Source: Chenopodium formosanum
Lineage: Eukaryota > Streptophyta > Magnoliopsida > Caryophyllales > Amaranthaceae
Length of the DNA stretch: 64,000 nt
Assembly (NCBI GenBank): GCA_024500155.1
Contig: CM044857.1
Coordinates: 41,310,001-41,374,000, forward strand
Direction: 5' to 3'
Numbering within the stretch: position 1 is the stretch's first letter; each line of letters opens with the position of its first letter. Positions 58,255 to 64,000 of the stretch are shown here, in pieces. The notes under the pieces were generated by a model. The model saw only the letters and a program-made list of their open reading frames with translations. It searched no databases and had not been told where the DNA came from. Position numbers and translations under genes: made by a program.

Positions 58255-58984
58255 GGGTGTCAATTTGAGTGATCAAATGGAATTTGGTTTGAACTACGTT
58301 GGGTCTAATATGTTCGGGTCAAGGTTACCCTTTTAACCCATCTCGGTTTGGGTCAGGTCAATTTCAAGTCAAGATTTGCTAAGTCAAGGTCGGATTTGGG
58401 TCGTTTCAACTTTAGAACGGTTCATATTCGATTTTGATAAATTCATATCGGCTTCAAAATCGATTTGACATGGTTAATTTTGGGTCGGATGACTTTGGGT
58501 CAAGTTGATTTCGATTCGGTTCATATTAATTCAGTGATGCAGTTCAGTTTGATTAGGATAAGGTTGATTCAATATTTGGTCAATACCAATATAATTCCTC
58601 TTTGGGTTTGCAGAATTTGGATCGAGTTGATGAAACTTGATATATTTATTGAGTTAGTAAATTACCTTATTGTTGGGTTACTATCAAGTCATCATGTATC
58701 ATGTTTCATATCTTGTCATCAACACTTAAGCAGTATTAGTTTTCTCATTAGATCAGTTGTGTTATTTTTATGTCTAAGTCAAATTTAAATTAAATTTTCG
58801 ATGACTTATCATATCTTCATAAGTGAGTTGATAAGTAATAATGAACTATTGACAAATTGATAGATGATAGCCACAATTGATTAAATTTAAAATTGTTATG
58901 CTCACAGCTAACCCTTTCAAAAGAAAGTTCTTAACAATTAATATAACAAACAATTACATGAATCGAAGTAATTATGTTTATGTC

Positions 58985-59042
<58 letters not shown>

Positions 59043-59393
59043 TAGATTGGGTTTAAAATTATGTATGGTTTGAGATCATATTGGGTTACAATCAAGTCAT
59101 ATTAATATTAGTTTCGGTCAAATTAAAATTGATCGGATGGAATTGGGTATTTGTTGAGAAATTTTGGATCAGGTTAAATTTTGGTTGGATCAAACTAGTT
59201 TGGTTTGAATTCAAGGCTGGTCCAATTGTTTTGGGGTCGAGTTCTAGTCTGGTCAATCAAATTAAAATCAGTGTCGAGAGTAAGTTAAGACTAGGTCAGT
59301 TACTAATTGGGTTTGGGTCAGAAGTTGTCGGGTTAAATTATATAAAGTTCATAACGGATGGTGTTTTTCAGATCAAGTCGGTTTTGACACCTC
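58255..59393. repeat. Degenerate GGGTCAGGTC-rich block with inverted GGTGTCAA ends
   Basis: GGGTGTCAA (58,255) is mirrored by TTTTGACACC (59,382). The interior is full of GGGTC, GGTCAA and GGTTGA words and holds a 45-bp A-run at 58,991-59,035. Its character is like the GGTCCGG-rich hAT MITE of gene D. No target duplication was found. Confidence 0.4.
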
Positions 59394-59736
59394 TAGATAC
59401 GTACAGTTTCATGTTAGAATTTATATGTTACATTTTTTTTAAAACAAAATATATTTGCTACATTACTCTGTACTAATTTTGACAATAAAATTATATTTTT
59501 AAAAAAAAAAAATTATATTTGTGATGTGACATTAGACGTTATATATATATATATGTTATTGTAGATTAAGACAGAATATTCGTTATGTTATTGTAGATTA
59601 TTTTGGTAAAATTGATATGGCTGACCTCTAGATAGTATAAAATTTCTTCTCAAGATCATATAGGAGTATGGTTCTATAAGCCTTTAATTTTAGTTTTTTT
59701 TTTTTTATTCTTTGTTTTTTTTTTTTTTTTTTGTCA

Positions 59737-60998
59737 ACGGCCTGGCAATTCATCTCCCTTCTCCCCATCTTATTGTCTTTTTCTCTTGTAATTCAGACTA
59801 CTAGTACTAGTACTAGTACTAGTAAAAAATATCTTACATTAGGCGTGAATTGTAATTCCACAAAGGGAAACTATACTGAAAATAGCCTTTTCCACACAAA
59901 TCTCTTGAATGCCTTCTCTAATCTTACCGCCCTCTCTTCCTCCAACACCTTCTCCAACTTCACCGCAGGCTCAGATGCAGACGCCTTCAGCAAAGTCCAT
60001 GCCTTATACGATTGTCGGCTTGACTTCACACTCCAAACATGCCATGATTGCGTGGAGACGGCCACGAAGAAAATGTTGAATAGTTGCTCCGCAATAGAGG
60101 CCATAATCATATATGAGGTATACATAAGCCTAATTTCAAAGGTTACACTTACAAATTAAATGTAATGTCTATCGCTCACTTTTAGTTGCAACATATTTGA
60201 TTAAAAATGTGAAATTCGTTTTGGTTAAATTGTTGAATTGCAAAAATTGCGAGACTTAAAGTTGGGTATTTAAAGTTAGCAACTTTCTTTTTGATTATCT
60301 AAATTTAGATACCAACTTATTGGTATTATTTGTAAAAAATACCCTATCTCCTAAAAAACTCCAATGAGTCTCACGTTTTGTCAAATTGTTGAATTACAAA
60401 AAGTGAACAGAGAAAGTATTTATACATTTATTTTTTGACAAATGCACATTTTTGTTTCTGCTAGGAGTGCATATTACGCTATGCTAACCGTGAAATCGTT
60501 TCAACATTGGATACAACGACGTACCCTTATCTTGCTTGCGATAATGGTATAGAAGATGGAGGTGAGTTGGAGCGGACAATCGAGTCAATCTTCACCGGGC
60601 TAATAAACAATGTCACGAAAAAATCATCATCGCGGTACTTTGGTGTAGAAGAGAGAAGTTATTTTGAATATCAGAAAATGTATTGTTTGGTGCAATGTAC
60701 TCCTGATCTTAGTAGAGATCAATGCCGAAGCTGTTTAATGGATGGCTTTATGAACTTTACGATTCCTTGTGCGGGGAATTTAAGCAGGTTGTCGAGCATG
60801 TTCATCGGGCCGAATTGCCAGCTGATATATAATTTTGTTCCGTTCTCTAATCTGTTTACTGGCATCAGACCCATGGCTAGTTCTCCTTCCATGCTGTCAC
60901 CGGAAGGCTCGCAAGAAAAAATGGGTGATGGTGGTCAACGCTTGGTTTCATCTTTGGCTTTTGTTTTTCTCTTCTTTTTCTTCGTACTCTTCTTTTAA
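59737..60998 (+). CDS. DUF26 cysteine-rich secreted protein, start codon lost (gene G)
   Basis: Exon 1 ends at 60,117 (TATGAG|GTATAC) and exon 2 is 60,465-60,998 (CTAG|GAGTGC), in all about 304 codons. The motifs are DCRLDFTLQTCHDC and CTPDLSRDQCRSC. The C-terminus (LAFVFLFFFFVLFF) is hydrophobic up to the stop, as in D, E and F. Where the paralogues start MAWQ (ATG GCA TGG), this copy reads ACG GCC TGG at 59,737, preceded by a T-run of about 20 bp. No in-frame ATG precedes it (ATG at 59,669 meets a stop after three codons). Either the gene is dead, or it uses a non-AUG start, or an upstream exon supplies one. Everything else is open. A (TAGTAC)n-like repeat encodes the Ser/Thr run after the signal peptide. 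Confidence 0.65.
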
Positions 60999-61146
60999 TT
61001 GTCTTCCAATTGTAATAACACTATCCGAAAATGTCAAAGTTGAACAACGGAAGCTGAGCAATGAATTAAAACAGTAAAGAACACCAGATTTAAGGCCTTC
61101 ATCGCACTGTCCGCAAAGTTCGTGCTTGGGCAAAAACTAGAACTAA

Positions 61147-61405
61147 TGCATTAGAATAGAAGAATTTACAAAGAGAATTTCTAGAGGGAGAAAGATGAGA
61201 GAGAAAGAGTAATTGAGTGAATTATGAAAAATAGCTCTAATAGCTCTATTTATTACAAGTGGTTGTAACTATCTACTTAACAAACTTAATTCTCCTCCAG
61301 CTATATTCTGTTATGATTGAGCCTCACACCTTTTGCGTGTTGTTGCCAGATTGGTATCCACCTGGCATTTCTCCATCAGCATCTTCATTACCAATATATC
61401 TAACA
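61147..61405 (-). mobile_element. Copia-type LTR relic
   Basis: On the minus strand an LTR start TGTTAGATAT (61,405) is directly preceded by the polypurine stretch GTTTGAGTGGGGG (61,406-61,418). This is the junction of an internal region with a 3' LTR. CTCTTTCTCTCTCATC-type sequence follows. The left limit, near TGCATTAG at 61,147, is uncertain. No partner LTR is in the window. Confidence 0.5.
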
Positions 61406-61514
61406 CCCCCACTCAAACTTGTGTAGACACCCATTTGTGTCTCCCCAAAACCAAACCCAGTGATGAATGCCTTGCACGTTGTGTTATTATCGAATTAGGT
61501 GAAAGTGATTCGAG

Positions 61515-63348
61515 AGCCAAGTGTTGCGGTTTAGTTTTAGTTAAATTCTTTTCTCTCTGTTTTTGAAAATGACTTATTTTATTTGAAAACGTCCATTCAG
61601 TTTATTTTGGTCCATGATAAGGGTCCAATAATGGTGTAGATGGATGGGGCTCGAAGAGACCTTTCCAACGATATATTATAAGCCCGATTCCGATGAATAT
61701 TGAGGAAGTTATGGCCAAAATACTAAACTGGGCCCGGTTATTTATTTTAATACGGCCCAATGATCTAGAGGAGGGCCCAATATTAATTATTATTCCTAAA
61801 ATTATTAGGATTAATTATAGTTTTCTAGAAGTTTCTAGAAAGTTCCTTTTAATTCTAATGTTGTTAGAATTAATAATTAATTATCTTTTAAAGATTTTTA
61901 TTTGGAATAAAATATTGTTTTGTTATCTTAAAAATACGTATTTTATCTTCTGTGCGGATTTCGTAGATCAAGTTGATTAAAGATCGGATTCCGCGTGAAG
62001 AAAAATGCGCTAATACAGTCTGTCGCCACGCGACAGACATTGTCGCGTCGCGACAGAGTTAATTCCTGGCGACAGCGTGGAGTTTTATTCCTTATCAAAT
62101 TCTATGTTTTTCCGGATTATTTTTCATTATAAATAGGGTCCGAATTCCTGTTTTCAGAAATCATTCACAATCATCAATTCTCATCAACTCTTCCTTAATT
62201 CTCTCTATTTTCCCTCTAAGCAATATAGCTTTTTCTCTCTCTCTTTTTCTAAACTAGCTTTTTACAAACAATATTCCGCATTCACAAGATCTTGAGACAC
62301 CTAGCCAAGTTCGAAGTTGCCTTCGCCCTAGACGTGCAAGGTTGATAATTTCTGAGGGTTTGGTCCAAAACTAGTCAAAACTTTATTTAATTTGATTTCA
62401 ATTTAATTCTTTAGTTCTTTAATTATTCTTTGTTATTTTCATTGAAGTTTACTAACTTGTGTATTTTGTTATTAGAAAGAGGTACGAGGCTTCAAAGTAT
62501 GTAATCTTATTACTCTCTTTCAATGTAGAAAGCATGTTTAGATTTGTTTATTATTGCCTTATAATTCCTAGTATCATGTTAGGATGTATTTAATTCCTAG
62601 TATCATGTTAGGATGTTATTTTATGCTTTCTAGTATCATGTTTAGGGTGCCTTTACTTATTTCTAATATTATGTTATCATGTTAGTGCCATGTTAGGTTT
62701 AAAGCTTTGATCTTTATTGTTTAGTGACATGCTAGGAGTTGTTATTAATCTTGTTAGTATCATGCCTAGGATCTTGCTATTATTATTAAGCTTTATTATG
62801 CCTTATCATGCTATTATCATCGTTATTATTATGTTGCTTGATATTATTTATTATTTATTGTTATTGCTTGATCACACCTTTTATGATTGTTAAAGAGAAT
62901 TTGTACTTGAAATCACGCTTAATAAGATAATTATTAATTTGGTTTAGGCTAATGTGATTTTAAGTCAAGTGATCGCCAATAATAGTTTTATTTGTGCATT
63001 AATATTCAACCAACATAGATAAACAGGGTAGGTTCAATATAATGTTTGTATGTTATTCGAAAAGCGCACATGAATACGAGCAGAACAAAGTAGAGGCCTA
63101 TTTTATAGGGCGGGTCCTTTCTTTTGTAGATTGGATTCGTACCCTCATCCCCGGACCCTATTTGGTTCAAGACCTTATGGAGTAGTTGACGGTCCTTTGG
63201 ATTGTCTTTTGGGTTTACAAGTTCCTAAAACTTGTTGGCGACTCTTTTTGCTCTTTTTCTTTCCCTTTGGAACGCCACCGTGCTTTAGTGTATGATCACA
63301 GTGGGGTTCAAGTTTGGGGTTATCGTAATGCTTGAAATATTCCCTACA
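61515..63348 (+). mobile_element. 5' LTR of a Tat/Ogre-like Gypsy retrotransposon (left limit uncertain)
   Basis: The LTR end ...CCCTACA at 63,348 is followed by TTTTGGCGACTCCACTGGGG, a primer-binding site of the type used by Tat/Ogre Gypsy elements. A TATA-like ATTATAAATAGGG lies near 62,129, followed by CT-rich leader sequence. The start at TGTTGCGG (about 61,515) is a guess, and any point from about 61,430 is possible. No coding sequence is seen. Confidence 0.55.
62005..62085. repeat. Palindromic TGTCGC/GCGACA cluster in the Gypsy LTR
   Basis: TGTCGCCACGCGACAGA, TGTCGCGTCGCGACAGA and CTGGCGACAG lie side by side and form nested hairpins. The same motif recurs at 63,668-63,750. Confidence 0.7.
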
Positions 63349-63353
63349 GTTTT

Positions 63354-63371
63354 TGGCGACTCCACTGGGGA
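63354..63371 (+). promoter_or_regulatory. Primer-binding site of the Gypsy element
   Basis: TGGCGACTCCACTGGGGA, five bases after the LTR end. Its form is typical of Tat/Ogre elements. The matching tRNA was not determined. Confidence 0.6.
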
Positions 63372-64000
63372 GGATTTCTATTTATATTCCTGAAATTTAT
63401 TTAATTTTGGCAATTATTTAGAATGAGCGGATGAGACTTGAAAAATTCTAAGTATTTCATGTGCGTGATTTGATTAACATTATTGTCATATGCATTAAAA
63501 GGTCCTCATGGGAGTACCCCATGAGTCAATCCATAGGAATTTTACACGTAGGAAATTTGGGAAATATCTTTCATGACTAGAATCGAAAAGATGATGCGAA
63601 ATCTGGAAAATTCGAAGAACACAGAAACTTGCCAAGGCATGTAGGAACTAGCGTCTAGAAAACAGGGCTTGTCGCCCGTAAAAAGTTTTTGTCGCCTGGC
63701 GACAGATCTGTCGCCTGGCGACAGAAGCTTTTTTGCGGCGACAGTCCCTGTAGTCTGGCGCCAAGTTCTTCCAATACCGAGCCAGGGGTCTGCCTTCTTG
63801 CTTTGACCATTTCTAGTATTGTTGGCTCGATTTTGCTTATTGATTGAGTCATTTTCTCACTTTTATGAACCCATATGTGTTCTACATATGGAAATAACCC
63901 TCTGGGGGTTCCTGCTTCACCTGCCCAATGGAATATCCCACGATCATGTGTAAAGTTCAGATTTGGGTACGTGTAATGTTTGTGAATCCACCAAACCATG
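63372..64000 (+). other. Start of the Gypsy internal region, running off the window
   Basis: No gag was recognised. An open frame on the opposite strand (63,999-63,655, 114 codons, open at the window edge) resembles nothing known to me. It overlaps the palindromic TGTCGCCTGGCGACAGA cluster at 63,668-63,750. Confidence 0.45.

Larger units (their letters stand above)
55042..59736. other. Intergenic between WAK3 and gene G
   Basis: 4.7 kb of AT-rich DNA without a credible gene. It holds a foldback repeat (55,432-55,806), a 26-bp perfect inverted repeat pair (56,739 and 57,775), micro-retropositions, an AT microsatellite and a degenerate repeat block at 58,255-59,393. Confidence 0.6.

Noticed and set aside
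59487..59520. A direct repeat AAAATTATATTT around a short A-run as another micro-retroposition
   Set aside because: The sequence is so AT-poor in complexity that slippage explains it equally well.
63655..63999. A 114-codon minus-strand frame at the window edge as a gene, or an antisense ORF of the Gypsy element
   Set aside because: It is open at the edge and overlaps palindromic repeats. It has no recognised domain and lies antisense to the element.

Overview
This is nuclear DNA from a flowering plant, almost certainly a dicot. It is AT-rich, has GT-AG introns and is crowded with transposons. Its genes belong to two families that are expanded in plants: DUF26/Gnk2 cysteine-rich secreted proteins and wall-associated receptor kinases (WAKs). 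The species cannot be fixed from sequence alone. GENES. Seven two-exon genes encode proteins with a signal peptide, two DUF26 domains and a hydrophobic C-terminus (named A, B, D, E, C, F, G in map order). A to F lie on the minus strand and G on the plus strand. Only B, E and F look intact. A carries a nonsense codon and a CACTA transposon in exon 2. D has a hAT-type element in exon 1. C has a 16-nt frameshifting deletion. G has lost its ATG. Three four-exon WAK genes lie among them: WAK1 and WAK2 on plus, WAK3 on minus. All three splice to open reading frames of 735, 741 and 731 codons. WAK1 has an Asp in the activation segment and a tail rewritten by a solo LTR. LAYOUT. 1-12.3 kb is a stack of nested transposons: a tiny LTR element, split by a larger LTR element, split by a CACTA element, split by a 10.1-kb coding-free Sirevirus-like element. 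12.4-15.1 kb is gene A. 16.9-34.3 kb holds B, D, E and WAK1. 34.3-49.2 kb holds a Ty1-copia element, C, F and WAK2, and behaves as a second copy of the preceding unit. At 34,297-34,299 sequence matching the 3' end of WAK3 joins sequence matching position 16,948, which is a duplication junction. 49.1-55.0 kb is WAK3. 55-59.7 kb is intergenic with small transposons. 59.7-61.0 kb is gene G. 61-64 kb is a copia LTR relic and the 5' LTR of a Tat/Ogre-like Gypsy element that leaves the window. FUNCTION (family knowledge plus inference). WAKs bind pectin fragments through their ectodomain and signal through a cytoplasmic kinase. DUF26 proteins are apoplastic or membrane-anchored, include plasmodesmata-located proteins and antifungal lectin-like proteins, and commonly respond to stress. 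Two W-box motifs are found upstream of A and B, and one of them upstream of C. The locus reads as a fast-evolving defence-type cluster shaped by duplication, sequence exchange and transposon insertion. No prokaryotic-type system, CRISPR array or viral genome was seen.
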